A stretch of DNA of 64,000 bases from Litoribrevibacter euphylliae (GTDB lineage: Bacteria; Pseudomonadota; Gammaproteobacteria; Pseudomonadales; Litoribrevibacteraceae): contig NZ_JBHRSZ010000006.1 of assembly GCF_042646085.1 (NCBI RefSeq), forward strand, positions 186,001-250,000, in the 5' to 3' direction. The position numbers and the translations under genes were made by a program. A model generated the notes under the pieces. It was not told where the DNA came from, did not search any database, and worked only from the letters and a program-made list of their open reading frames with translations. Below, in pieces: positions 42,711 to 51,965 of this stretch (its first letter is position 1; every line of letters starts with the position of its first letter).

Positions 42711-43280
42711 ATGCGAGCTTTTTATATGCGAACTTACAATATGCAAATGGTTGATGCTCAGGCAGTGAATCAAAGTAACGGTTTTACATTAATTGAATTC
42801 GTCATAGTGACAGCAATCATTGCTATCTTGGCGGCGGTTGCATTGCCGAGAATGATGGATGCACAAGACAACGCTCATGAATCTTCTGTGGAGGGTGTCG
42901 GTGGGGCTTTAGCGTCGGCGGTGATTCTGGTGCGAAGCCAGTGGGTTGCGAATGGGTTCAGTGGTGCCGTCGATGAAGTGACCGGATACGGTAACGATGA
43001 TATTGCCACCAGCTCTGATGGCTGGCCGACCGATGCAGGTCAGGGGACAGGTTCGAACAATAGCGATGTCATGGACAGTGCAGAACGATGCAAACGTTTG
43101 TGGGATGCTTTACTGGTGGATAATGCGCCATCTGCAGACAATGACTTATTAAATGATCCGGATTATCAGGTCGATACCATCAGTGGTAACTGTCGTTATA
43201 CATACCGTAGAACCGATGACGGCTATGATATTGAATACAACGCTCGTAATGGTGCCGTGGTTACGGACATTGATACTTAA
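42711..43280 (+). CDS. mshB: MSHA minor pilin MshB-like
   Basis: A 189-residue type IV prepilin. The peptidase site is G|FTLIEFVIVTAI with conserved Glu+5. A transmembrane assembly helix follows, then NAHESSVEGVGGALAS as in MshA/MshB. The leader start is uncertain: candidate Mets at 42711, 42726 and 42741 all give leaders of 14-29 residues with weak ribosome-binding sites; the open frame reaches a TTG at 42648. A 214-base AT-rich gap before it suggests a second promoter for the pilin genes, as reported in Vibrio. C-terminal Cys pair likely forms a disulphide. Confidence 0.82.
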   Translation: MRAFYMRTYNMQMVDAQAVNQSNGFTLIEFVIVTAIIAILAAVALPRMMDAQDNAHESSVEGVGGALASAVILVRSQWVANGFSGAVDEVTGYGNDDIATSSDGWPTDAGQGTGSNNSDVMDSAERCKRLWDALLVDNAPSADNDLLNDPDYQVDTISGNCRYTYRRTDDGYDIEYNARNGAVVTDIDT

Positions 43281-43385
43281 ATCAATGTTTGATTAAGAGA
43301 AAAACATGGGGTGTAGCTAGGATGCTATAACCGAAATTAGGAAATGCGTGACGGATTATTGAACGAACTTTTTAGGGGAAAGTTT

Positions 43386-43853
43386 ATGACGAAACAACAA
43401 ACAGGTTTTACGTTAATTGAATTGGTCATGGTCATCGTGATCTTGGGTATCCTTTCTGCGTTTGCATTGCCTCGTTTTGCAAATTTGAGTTCGGATGCGA
43501 ATGCAGCTGTTATTGAGGCTGGCGCTGGTGCAGCCAAATCAGCCGCGGCAATTGTTCATTCCGCATGGCTAGCGGAAGGAGCTAGTACTGGGCAAGCATC
43601 TATTACTTTAGAAGGGCAAGTTATTGATTTAGACAATCTAAATACAGGTAGTACAACCTTTGGGTATCCTTCTGCAGCTTCAAATGGTATTGGCATTGCA
43701 GCAGGGTTAAATGATGACTTTACTTCAACAGGGACTACGACTACTACTTGGACCGCAGGTGGTGCTCCTGCTACTTGTAATTTTACATATGAAGTAACGG
43801 CTTCAGGTGCTGTGAATGTTAATAAAGCTGCTAACCTAGATACTAACTGTTAA
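43386..43853 (+). CDS. mshA: MSHA major pilin MshA
   Basis: A 155-residue major type IVa pilin. Leader MTKQQTG is cut before FTLIELVMVIVILGIL. The start at 43386 has AGGGG 8 bases upstream; the frame extends 14 codons further to 43344. After the helix comes the variable globular domain, unusually rich in Ser/Thr/Gly/Ala (a stretch of GTTTTTWTAGG near the C-terminus), then a Cys pair (PATCNF to DTNC) for the C-terminal loop. Its DNA looks more AT-rich than neighbouring msh genes. The Ser/Thr-rich tail is a plausible O-glycan site. Confidence 0.88.
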   Translation: MTKQQTGFTLIELVMVIVILGILSAFALPRFANLSSDANAAVIEAGAGAAKSAAAIVHSAWLAEGASTGQASITLEGQVIDLDNLNTGSTTFGYPSAASNGIGIAAGLNDDFTSTGTTTTTWTAGGAPATCNFTYEVTASGAVNVNKAANLDTNC

Positions 43854-43865
43854 TGCCCTATCATC

Positions 43866-44342
43866 ATGACCAAGCAGCAAGGCTTTTCTCTGATTGAATT
43901 GGTTATGGTGATCATCATCTTGGGGATTCTTGCGGCAACGGCAATCCCCAGATTCTTTTCTCAAAGCGCTTATGATGAGCGCTTTTTTTATGAAGATGTC
44001 ATGGCGGGGTTACGGCATTCTCATAAGTTGGCCATGAGCACAGGCTGTAGTGTTGAGTTTGAGGTTGAGGCCAGTGGATTTGTGTTGCAACAGGATGCTA
44101 ACTGTTTTAATGCTGCGTCTTCCGCCAGCTTTTCTGTGACCGTGATTCGTCCGGGTGAAGGCGATGATTACAGCGTAAGTAGCAGACCTGCGGGTAGTGC
44201 TTGGTCGTCAACGACCTCTCCTTTAATTTTTACTGCTCGAGGGCAGGTGACAAATTCAGGTGAATCCATCCTGACCCAAACAACGCTAAGCGCAGCAGGA
44301 AGAACGATCACTATTGATGGTCATACGGGGTATATCCGGTGA
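43866..44342 (+). CDS. mshC: MSHA minor pilin MshC
   Basis: A 158-residue prepilin-type protein with leader MTKQQG and mature FSLIELVMVIIILGIL. A fold of the GspH/FimT-like type is suggested by RQ-rich middle and GRTITIDGHTG near the C-terminus. It follows mshA by 12 bases and shares leader and helix with it, and is a minor pilin by position. Overlaps mshD by four bases (GTGA). Confidence 0.88.
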   Translation: MTKQQGFSLIELVMVIIILGILAATAIPRFFSQSAYDERFFYEDVMAGLRHSHKLAMSTGCSVEFEVEASGFVLQQDANCFNAASSASFSVTVIRPGEGDDYSVSSRPAGSAWSSTTSPLIFTARGQVTNSGESILTQTTLSAAGRTITIDGHTGYIR

Positions 44343-44815
44343 CTTTTCTAAAACTCAATGCTCAAGGCATGACACTTGTCGAAATGGTCATTGCCATTGC
44401 TGTCGCAGGCATTGCCATTGCTGGACTGGCCGCAGCGTTTTCATCGATAGTCACTCGTACAGCTGACCCTATGATTCAAACGCAAGCTCAAGTTGCCGCC
44501 GAATCTTTAATGGAAGAAATTCTGCTTAAGCCATTTGCCGATCCTGATTCCGGAAACGTGTGTACTGATGTCGAAGCAGCTCGACAAGACAAAGACGATG
44601 TCTGCGATTTTCATAATTACACGTCTTCTGGTGTTGAAGACCAAACCGGTACTGCTACTAGTGGGTTGGAGAACTACACGGTTTCCGTCACTGTAACTTT
44701 CTCTGACTTTGGTGGAATTACCATTGCTGATGCTGATGCGTTATTAGTCACCGTTGCAGTTACTAGTCCGTTAGGGGCTGATGTTGTTCTTTCGGCTTAT
44801 CGAACGAATTATTAG
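44339..44815 (+). CDS. mshD: MSHA minor pilin MshD
   Basis: A 158-residue prepilin. Peptidase site LNAQG|MTLVEMVIAIAVAGI, with Met at +1 instead of Phe. The GTG start overlaps the mshC stop. GspI/PilV-like position and length. A Cys pair is at about residues 80-90. Confidence 0.86.
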   Translation: MTFLKLNAQGMTLVEMVIAIAVAGIAIAGLAAAFSSIVTRTADPMIQTQAQVAAESLMEEILLKPFADPDSGNVCTDVEAARQDKDDVCDFHNYTSSGVEDQTGTATSGLENYTVSVTVTFSDFGGITIADADALLVTVAVTSPLGADVVLSAYRTNY

Positions 44816-44827
44816 AGGTCGATAAGT

Positions 44828-45745
44828 ATGATGAGATTTAAACCCGCTAATGGCTTTACCTTAATTGAATTGGTGATTGTAATCACCATTGCCGGGATCG
44901 TAGCCGTTTTGGCTGCCACCATGATCGGGAATCAAATGACGGCGTTTGTCGATTTGAGTCGTAGAGCGGTGTTGGTGGATCAAGCTGAAACAGCGGTACG
45001 TCAGATTTCTCGAGATGTTCGTCATGCGTTACCTAACAGTTTGCGTGTGACCGGAGGTGTTGGTGCAGATCAGTATCTTGAGTTTATCCCTATTAAAGAC
45101 GCTGGACGTTATCGGTTATTAGCGGGTGATGGGGCGGTCAATGATGACGATAAAGTCTTGGACTTCTCAACTCAGGACACTGATTTTCAAGTGTTAGGAC
45201 GTTTGCCGGTGATTGGCGCCGATGACCGCTTGGTGATCTATAATATTGGGCAAGTGGATGCATTTGATAACCCGGTCAATGGTGCCAATGTGTATGCTGA
45301 TCCGGCTGACAATCCAGCTTCTTCGGCTGTTCCGGTACTGGGCAGTCATGTAATTTCAGGCGCTGGTAATGCTCTGTCTTATACCGGTACGGACAGCAAT
45401 GTAATGACGTTGAATACGGGGCATCAGTTTGCTTTTCAGTCACCCCAGAAGCGTTTCTATCTGGTGGATCAAGCTATGTCTTACATTTGTGATGTTTCCC
45501 AGGAAACGATTTGGCGGTATCAAGATTATGATTTTGAAGCTGCTCAAGCGAATGATCTAAGTAATCCCCCATTATCAGGTGCGAGTGTGAAGTCCCAATT
45601 GGTTGAAAATGTCACAGAATGTGATTTCACTTATGAACCAGGCAATGCACAGCGCTCTGGTTTGTTAACCATTACTTTGACTGTCGCTGACGATGGTGAA
45701 CGAGTACGTTTGGTTCATCAAATACATGTGGATAATGCGCCATGA
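44828..45745 (+). CDS. mshO: MSHA minor pilin MshO (PilW-like)
   Basis: A 305-residue prepilin, larger than the others and similar to PilW/GspJ type. MMRFKPANG|FTLIELVIVITIAGIV gives the peptidase site. AGRYRLLAGDG and GHQFAFQSPQKRFYLVD are typical MshO segments. It follows mshD by 12 bases and overlaps mshP by four. Confidence 0.88.
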   Translation: MMRFKPANGFTLIELVIVITIAGIVAVLAATMIGNQMTAFVDLSRRAVLVDQAETAVRQISRDVRHALPNSLRVTGGVGADQYLEFIPIKDAGRYRLLAGDGAVNDDDKVLDFSTQDTDFQVLGRLPVIGADDRLVIYNIGQVDAFDNPVNGANVYADPADNPASSAVPVLGSHVISGAGNALSYTGTDSNVMTLNTGHQFAFQSPQKRFYLVDQAMSYICDVSQETIWRYQDYDFEAAQANDLSNPPLSGASVKSQLVENVTECDFTYEPGNAQRSGLLTITLTVADDGERVRLVHQIHVDNAP

Positions 45746-46176
45746 TTGAAGTGTCTGGCGTTCGTTCCATCAATCGTGGTTTTGCCCTGCCTGCTGTTGC
45801 GTTTCTGATTGTGATCGTGGCATTAATCATTGCGGCGTTAGAACGGATTAACAGCAATCAAACGGCGACCTCGTCAATGGGACTTCAAAGTTCAAGAGCC
45901 TATTATGCCACATATAGTGGCGTTGAATGGGCGGCATATCAGGTCATTAATAATAATGCGTGCCCTGCTACCGGAAGCATTGGTTCTGGTATTCAGGGAT
46001 TCACAATTTCTTTAGAATCTTGTACTCAAAGCCCGTATAAAGAGGGTTCCAGTACCGATAATGTCTTCATCTACGAAATTCGAGTACTTGCTACTTACGG
46101 TGGTCAGGGGCAGTTGGGTGTGAGCCCGGATTTTGCTTCGCGGGAACTGACCGTATCTATGATGATTGAAAATTAA
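45742..46176 (+). CDS. mshP: MSHA minor pilin-like protein MshP (PilX/GspK-like)
   Basis: A 144-residue protein with one N-terminal membrane helix, RGFALPAVAFLIVIVALIIA, in which the pilin-type Glu+5 is absent, as in MshP and PilX relatives. YYATYSGVEWAAYQV is a PilX-type segment. ATG overlaps the mshO stop by four bases. mshQ follows within 26 bases. Confidence 0.88.
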   Translation: MIEVSGVRSINRGFALPAVAFLIVIVALIIAALERINSNQTATSSMGLQSSRAYYATYSGVEWAAYQVINNNACPATGSIGSGIQGFTISLESCTQSPYKEGSSTDNVFIYEIRVLATYGGQGQLGVSPDFASRELTVSMMIEN

Positions 46177-46201
46177 TCGTAAGACAGAGAGGAGCTGTTC
46201 T

Positions 46202-49200
46202 TTGTTGTCACGTTATTTGATTTCACTGTGTTGGTTTTGTTGCGCGCTTTTGTTTTCAGGCGGGGCTCACGCTTGGAAGATGGAAGCTCGGACAGTCACA
46301 CTTGATAGTACCTTCGACACCGGGGCTTATACTTCCGTTACATTTAATCAGCCGTTTACTTCTGTTCCAGTAGTGTTTGTTATGGCAACCACCGATGGCG
46401 GTGATAGCGCAATGACGCGTATCCGAAACGTAACTACGACTGGCTTTGAGGTAGCTGCTGTTGAGCCTGAATCTGAGGATGGCCCTCACGTTGGTATGAC
46501 GGTACATTATTTTGCCATTGAACCCGGAACCAATACCTTACCTAGTGGGCATCAGATTACTGCTGGTATGTTTTCCTATAATGGCCAGAGCTTTAACAAT
46601 ACCGGCCCAGGCGGTGGATTGGATAGAAATGACAGTACCACCTTGACCACCCCCGGTGTGACTGGTGCAGCCACCTTTGTTCAGTTGCAAACAATGAACA
46701 ATTCGCCGGCTCATGCACCCAGTGGGGAACTACAACCCTGGATGGGCGCGGTAGTGACGAGTCAAGCGGATGATGAGTTTAATGTGACCATTGATCGCAG
46801 TGAGGATTATGACTCTACGTCCGGCCCTAACTTTAGAGTTGATGCCATATCGAATGAGTCATTAGGGTATCTCTATCTACCATCAGATGTTCAGGGTTCA
46901 TTTATATCAACATCAAACACCAGCATTCTTTATGAAACACAAAATACTTCATCAAAATTCGTGGGTTACAGTAATGGTTGTACGACTCACAACTTTTCGG
47001 GGACGTACTCGGCCCCTCCTTTAGTCATCGCCAGTAAGGTGACTCGAAATGAAGCGGACGGCGGCTGGTTTCGTCGTTGTAGTCTTTCGAATACTTCGGT
47101 TGGCTTGTTGGTGGATGAAGACCAACGTCAGGATTCTGAACGTAGCCACATTGCGGAAGCGGCCAGCCTGTTGGTGTTTTCATCTGACTTTTCCTATGAC
47201 TCGGAGTATGTGCCGCCGACGCCTGCCAATGATTTGGTGGTGGAAGCGGGGCGTGTCACGGTCAACTCGGTCGGCAATTGGCAAACGGTTGAATTCAATC
47301 AATCGTACGAATCGACCCCGGCCGTTTTTGTGCTAACGGATAATGCAAACCCAGACCCTCAGGCATTCCGTATTCGTAATGTGACCCAGGACAGTTTTGA
47401 GGTGATTGCTCTGGAACCGCCGGGAGCAAATAATGCGACACTTCCTGATATGGAAGTGCATTATGTGGTGTTTCCAGTGGGGCAGTTTGAGTTTCCGAAT
47501 AATGGGCCGAAGTTGGAAGTGAATATTCTCTCGATGACTAACTTTCAGAGTAAGTCAGTGTCAGGCAGTTCTTATTTAAATCTACCGTTTAGCCGTACTG
47601 ATTTTTCATCGGCGCCGAGTGTGCTGGTACAGGTTCAGTCGAAAGTGAATGGCTCATCCACCTCTAATACGCCATGGTTAACCGGCTTTGCAAACAATGT
47701 GACTTCTACCGGTGCTCAAATCAGTATGGATCGAGCCGAAGTTCAAGGGGGAAGTGTTTCCTCTGAAGAACAAGTGGCTTATTTGGCGATTGAGAATGGC
47801 ATTATTCCAGATTTCAAAGATTTAAGTGGTAATGTCATTTCTGGCGAAGTGCTTCGTTCCTCAGACTCAGTTACTCATGACTGCACGAGTATTGGCTTTC
47901 AGCAGAGCTACTCGGGGCCGCCGTTGGTTGTTGGTAATAAGCAAACGCGGGATGGTGCCGATGGCGGCTGGACAAGACGATGCTCGGTTTCCAACAGCGA
48001 CGTTCAGCTAAAGATTGATGAGGATACAGATAGCGACAATGACCGTTCCCACACAACAGAAGTTGTGTCGTTTATTGCGTTTTCGGACTCATTTGTTGCG
48101 GACTTCTCGAATCGAGCTTATTACAAGCTCGATGAAACCGTTTGGAATGGCTCTGCCAATGAAGTGCAAAACAGCGCCAATACCAGTGGTTTGCATGGTC
48201 AGGCTATTGGTGGTGCTAGCAGTACGCCTGCTCGTGTTTGTTATGGGGCCAATCTGGATGGTTCTCCGGCGTACCTCAGTATTCCTGATGATGACAGTTT
48301 GGATATCTCCGACGAGTTGACGGTGACGGCGTGGATTCATCCTAATTCCTATGGTTCGGAATTAAAGTCTATCGTCTCAAAAGATGAAAACTTTGAGTTT
48401 CATTTAAATTCCAGCGGCCGAATCAATTGGTGGTGGGGCGGTGGCAACCGTGAGCTAACGGGTAATGACCTCATTCCTCTGAATCAATGGACACATGTGG
48501 CCATCGTTTATTCGCAATCTCAACCGTACCAAGCCATCTACGTTAATGGCACCTTGGATGTCGCTAAAACCGAAGACTTGGGAGCATTAACGTTAAACTC
48601 GGATACTTTGCAAATTGGCGCGGATGATCAATCTGGCTCGACCCAACCACAAAGATATTGGGACGGTCTGATTGATGAGGTAAGAATATATTCCCGCGCC
48701 ATTTCTGAAGCGGGTATCCAGGATATTATGGATTATACCCACCCTTGTGTTTCTGCTTTGGATCACTTGGAAATCAGCGCGGTTGAAGAGGGAAATACGT
48801 GTTCAAATCTGGCAGTGACTATCACCGCCTGTGCAGATAGTTCTTCACCTTGTAACAGCACAAGTAGACTACTTGATTATGCTGAAACGGTTTCTTTACA
48901 AGTGATTGATAATAGTGGGGCAGCAATTAGTCGCGGAAGCTGGTTTGTCGGAAGTGGTAAAGGCACGCTCACTGATCCCACGGCCGATGATGGTGCTGCA
49001 AACTATCAGTTTCACATCAATGACCAGGGGCAGGCGGTTGTTGAGTTAAGTTATATATACGCGGATCAAATTAAACTCAGGGTGTCTGACAGTGTAAACA
49101 ATCGAACCGCCGATTCGGATGATATTAGCTTTTCTGATAACGCATTTCTGATTCAGTGGACAGACCCTATTGATGCCGACCCCTCGGATAATTTACCAAC

Positions 49201-51151
49201 AGTCGCGGTTGCTGGCCGAGCACATCAAGCAACGATCAGCTATGTTCGCCGAGACCGTGATACGGCTGACCCTATGGATCAATGCGGTGTGGTGACTGAC
49301 TATGAGGGTTCAAAAGACTTGTATGCTTGGTATACAGATAGAGGCGCTTTTTCCAGTCCTCTACCACCTGCACCGTCTGTGTCGGCATCATCAACAGTAT
49401 TGTTGCCGTCCAGTAAACCTGGGACGGTGAATTTTACAGGCGTCAATTTCACCAGCGGTGTGGCAAGTGTGAGTTTAGGGACTACCGATGTTGGTAAGTT
49501 CTCGATAAGTGTGTCTGATGAATCTGGTTATGTCTCATCATTAGATGGGAGTGTCGTTGAAGTAACTGGCACGAGTTCAGATGCCATTGTGAGGCCATTT
49601 GGTTTGACGATGGACCTTCATGATGCGAGTGTTACACCCACTTGCTCTACATCAGGTAGCAGGAATACTGCTCTGACAGGTGTTTCTTATGCAGCAGGAC
49701 CATCTGACTCTGCATATAAAAAAGCAGGTGAATCGTTTCATTTAACGGTGAGATCGGTGCTTTGGGAAAGTGTGGATGATAATGCCGAGAACAGTGGTCT
49801 AGGCGATGGTGTTCCTGATAGTGGCAGCGATTTGTACGATAATGCATGCACCAATAGTTTTGGCCAGGAAAATACAGCAGAAACAGTAACCACCTCGATT
49901 TCAAATTTTTTACCTGTTGCAGGTGTACAAGGAGAGTTGTTAGGTGAGGTCGCTGGCAACTTGGTGTTCAGTGGTTTTAGTGCTGGTGTCAGTACTAATA
50001 CTACTAATTATGATGAGGTCGGTATCTTTAGTCTTTCGGGAGCGCTGACCTCCGGAAGTTATTTGGGCAGTGGTATTAACCTACCTGTATCCCTTCTAAA
50101 TGTTGGTCGTTTTATTCCAAATCATTTTACAGTCTCTCACTCGCCGACTCCTCCGGTATTGGATGATGCCACAGGCTGGGCATGTGATTTCACTTATCAA
50201 AGCCAGGACTTCCAATTAGAAAGTGACATCGTACTTAGTTTAACTGCTCACGAAGTGGGTGGTGATATAACTGAGAATTATGGTGGGGAAGGGACTGCTG
50301 AGGACTACTTCAAATTAGCTGCACTTGATCCGCAGAGCGCAACAAATGTCACCGTCGCGAATAATGTGACGAACAGGAATCCGACATTAGCCTTTGATCC
50401 AAGCATTTCTTCTGCTCTGATTACAGAAGCTGACGATTATGATGGTGATGCAGTCATTACCTTCAGTGGCTTCTTATTTTCTTATCAAAGAGAAGATAAT
50501 CAGGTTGGTTCCAGTGATGCATTATTGTTTGGTGATGCGGGGGATATGCCGTTCGAGGCTAATCTGGACTGGATTTTGGACAAGGGGCAGTTAACTGATT
50601 TGGATGGAGCCTGTTTGAACAATCCGAGCTTATGTGAAGATTACACTATTGCGAATCTGACCGGGACTGAAATTCGCTACGGTCGTGCCTGGATCGGCAA
50701 TAATTCAGGGTCTGAGTTGGTGCCTTTGGAGCTGGTACTAAGGACTGAATATTGGTCGGAAGTGTCTGCCGCTAATAATCGCTATGCTTTTGTCGTTAAT
50801 ACGGATGATTCGTGCTCTGATGATGTGTGGTCTGATACTGATCTGTCCTTGGATCAATACACAGGCAAACTCAATCCTGGCTCTCCGGGCGATGTCAGTG
50901 CCAGTTTGGGAGTTTTCGATCAGGGGCAGGGTATTATTCGGTTAAATAAACCTACCCAGCCGAATCAAGGCCCGGGGCAAGGCAATGAAGGCAGTGTTAA
51001 TGTCACTTTGGATGTGGAGGATTGGCTAAAGTACGATTTCTTAATCCAAACCCCTACTAACATTCCGAATGAAAACCCGGTGGGAACCGGCACCTTCGGC
51101 ATTTTTTCCGGTCGCGAGCCGGTGTTTTATTTAAGAGAAAGTTACCGTTAG
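46202..51151 (+). CDS. mshQ: Giant secreted pilus protein MshQ with tandem lectin-like modules
   Basis: A 1649-residue exported protein, last gene of the operon. A signal peptide (1-24) is followed by two homologous ~300-residue modules (about 25-335 and 345-635). Each begins with VxFNQxFxSxPxVFV, RIRNVT and F-EV-A-EP (H-type-lectin-like) and ends in a block with ADGGWxRRCS and SNxxVxLxxDED. A LamG/concanavalin-like domain lies at about 635-846. The large C-terminal part (about 857-1649) is the DUF6701 region of MshQ, with GRAWIGNNSGSELVPLEL. TTG at 46202 is chosen because GGAG lies 7 bases upstream; an earlier in-frame TTG exists at 46166. Probably extracellular and pilus-associated. Confidence 0.88.
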   Translation: MLSRYLISLCWFCCALLFSGGAHAWKMEARTVTLDSTFDTGAYTSVTFNQPFTSVPVVFVMATTDGGDSAMTRIRNVTTTGFEVAAVEPESEDGPHVGMTVHYFAIEPGTNTLPSGHQITAGMFSYNGQSFNNTGPGGGLDRNDSTTLTTPGVTGAATFVQLQTMNNSPAHAPSGELQPWMGAVVTSQADDEFNVTIDRSEDYDSTSGPNFRVDAISNESLGYLYLPSDVQGSFISTSNTSILYETQNTSSKFVGYSNGCTTHNFSGTYSAPPLVIASKVTRNEADGGWFRRCSLSNTSVGLLVDEDQRQDSERSHIAEAASLLVFSSDFSYDSEYVPPTPANDLVVEAGRVTVNSVGNWQTVEFNQSYESTPAVFVLTDNANPDPQAFRIRNVTQDSFEVIALEPPGANNATLPDMEVHYVVFPVGQFEFPNNGPKLEVNILSMTNFQSKSVSGSSYLNLPFSRTDFSSAPSVLVQVQSKVNGSSTSNTPWLTGFANNVTSTGAQISMDRAEVQGGSVSSEEQVAYLAIENGIIPDFKDLSGNVISGEVLRSSDSVTHDCTSIGFQQSYSGPPLVVGNKQTRDGADGGWTRRCSVSNSDVQLKIDEDTDSDNDRSHTTEVVSFIAFSDSFVADFSNRAYYKLDETVWNGSANEVQNSANTSGLHGQAIGGASSTPARVCYGANLDGSPAYLSIPDDDSLDISDELTVTAWIHPNSYGSELKSIVSKDENFEFHLNSSGRINWWWGGGNRELTGNDLIPLNQWTHVAIVYSQSQPYQAIYVNGTLDVAKTEDLGALTLNSDTLQIGADDQSGSTQPQRYWDGLIDEVRIYSRAISEAGIQDIMDYTHPCVSALDHLEISAVEEGNTCSNLAVTITACADSSSPCNSTSRLLDYAETVSLQVIDNSGAAISRGSWFVGSGKGTLTDPTADDGAANYQFHINDQGQAVVELSYIYADQIKLRVSDSVNNRTADSDDISFSDNAFLIQWTDPIDADPSDNLPTVAVAGRAHQATISYVRRDRDTADPMDQCGVVTDYEGSKDLYAWYTDRGAFSSPLPPAPSVSASSTVLLPSSKPGTVNFTGVNFTSGVASVSLGTTDVGKFSISVSDESGYVSSLDGSVVEVTGTSSDAIVRPFGLTMDLHDASVTPTCSTSGSRNTALTGVSYAAGPSDSAYKKAGESFHLTVRSVLWESVDDNAENSGLGDGVPDSGSDLYDNACTNSFGQENTAETVTTSISNFLPVAGVQGELLGEVAGNLVFSGFSAGVSTNTTNYDEVGIFSLSGALTSGSYLGSGINLPVSLLNVGRFIPNHFTVSHSPTPPVLDDATGWACDFTYQSQDFQLESDIVLSLTAHEVGGDITENYGGEGTAEDYFKLAALDPQSATNVTVANNVTNRNPTLAFDPSISSALITEADDYDGDAVITFSGFLFSYQREDNQVGSSDALLFGDAGDMPFEANLDWILDKGQLTDLDGACLNNPSLCEDYTIANLTGTEIRYGRAWIGNNSGSELVPLELVLRTEYWSEVSAANNRYAFVVNTDDSCSDDVWSDTDLSLDQYTGKLNPGSPGDVSASLGVFDQGQGIIRLNKPTQPNQGPGQGNEGSVNVTLDVEDWLKYDFLIQTPTNIPNENPVGTGTFGIFSGREPVFYLRESYR

Positions 51152-51161
51152 TACCTTTTAC

Positions 51162-51189
51162 AGTAGACTGGTGATCTACTTTTGTTTTT
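51162..51189 (+). terminator. Terminator of the MSHA operon
   Basis: Six-base-pair stem AGTAGA/TCTACT with a 7-base loop and a T-rich tail, 10 bases after mshQ. The short stem makes it weaker than the others. Confidence 0.65.
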
Positions 51190-51269
51190 AACTCAGTTCC
51201 AGTGATGTGTATCAAAACCTTCCAAGGCGTTGTGGTCTAATCTGACCTCATATTGTTAGGAGGTTGTCG

Positions 51270-51869
51270 ATGGCTTTAACACTTGTCTATGACATTGGTA
51301 ACAAGCGTTATATTAATCTGACCAATGCTTGCACTTTAGAATGCCAGTTCTGCCCCAAGCATAACGGTTCGACTCAGGTTCATGAGTTTGATCTTCACAT
51401 CAAAAAGCAGCCGAGTACTTCCGACATTATTATTGAGTTAGGCGATTTGTCGAAGGTTGAAGAGGTCGTCTTCTGCGGTTTCGGTGAATCAACGCTGCGC
51501 TTGTTGCCTTTGCTTGAGATCGCAGCGTATGTGAAAGCTCAAGGTGTTCCAGTTAGAGTAAATACCGATGGGTTGGGCAATCTGGTTCATCAGCGAAATA
51601 TCCTGCCGGACTTAGCCTCAGTGGTGGATGCGCTGTCGATTTCTTTGAACGCCCAGAACGAAGCTGTCTATAACCGTCATTGTCATCCTAAGAAGCCGGG
51701 TGCTTATCAAGCGGTTCGAGACTTTATAGAGTTGGCTCCGAAATACATTCAGAAAGTGGAAGTGTCTGCCATTGATGGTTTGGAGGATGTGGATGTTGTT
51801 GAGTGCCAGCGAATAGCCGAAGCGTCAGGTGCGAAATTTAAGAGGCGAGTGTTGGATGTAGTAGGCTAG
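51270..51869 (+). CDS. Radical SAM protein, TatD-associated family
   Basis: A 199-residue radical SAM enzyme. The [4Fe-4S] motif is C-x3-C-x2-C in NACTLECQFCPKH (near residues 21-33). FCGFGESTLR, then VRVNTDGLGN and ALSISLNAQNE, mark the TatD-associated radical SAM family (compact, YfiT/QueE-like length). The start at ATG 51270 has TAGGAGG six bases upstream. The reaction is unknown. tatD is not adjacent here. A bidirectional terminator separates it from ntrC. Confidence 0.85.
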   Translation: MALTLVYDIGNKRYINLTNACTLECQFCPKHNGSTQVHEFDLHIKKQPSTSDIIIELGDLSKVEEVVFCGFGESTLRLLPLLEIAAYVKAQGVPVRVNTDGLGNLVHQRNILPDLASVVDALSISLNAQNEAVYNRHCHPKKPGAYQAVRDFIELAPKYIQKVEVSAIDGLEDVDVVECQRIAEASGAKFKRRVLDVVG

Positions 51870-51918
51870 ACGAAGAGGGTAGATGAACTAGATCAGAGTA
51901 GCCCTGACTATTAGAGAG

Positions 51919-51949
51919 AAAAAGCCGATCCATGATGGATCGGCTTTTT
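51919..51949. terminator. Bidirectional terminator between the radical SAM gene and ntrC
   Basis: Perfect 13-bp stem plus one closing pair (51919-51932 with 51936-51949), 3-base loop, A/T runs on each side. It ends both convergent genes. Confidence 0.9.
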
Positions 51950-51965
51950 AGGTTCTACTTATTAC

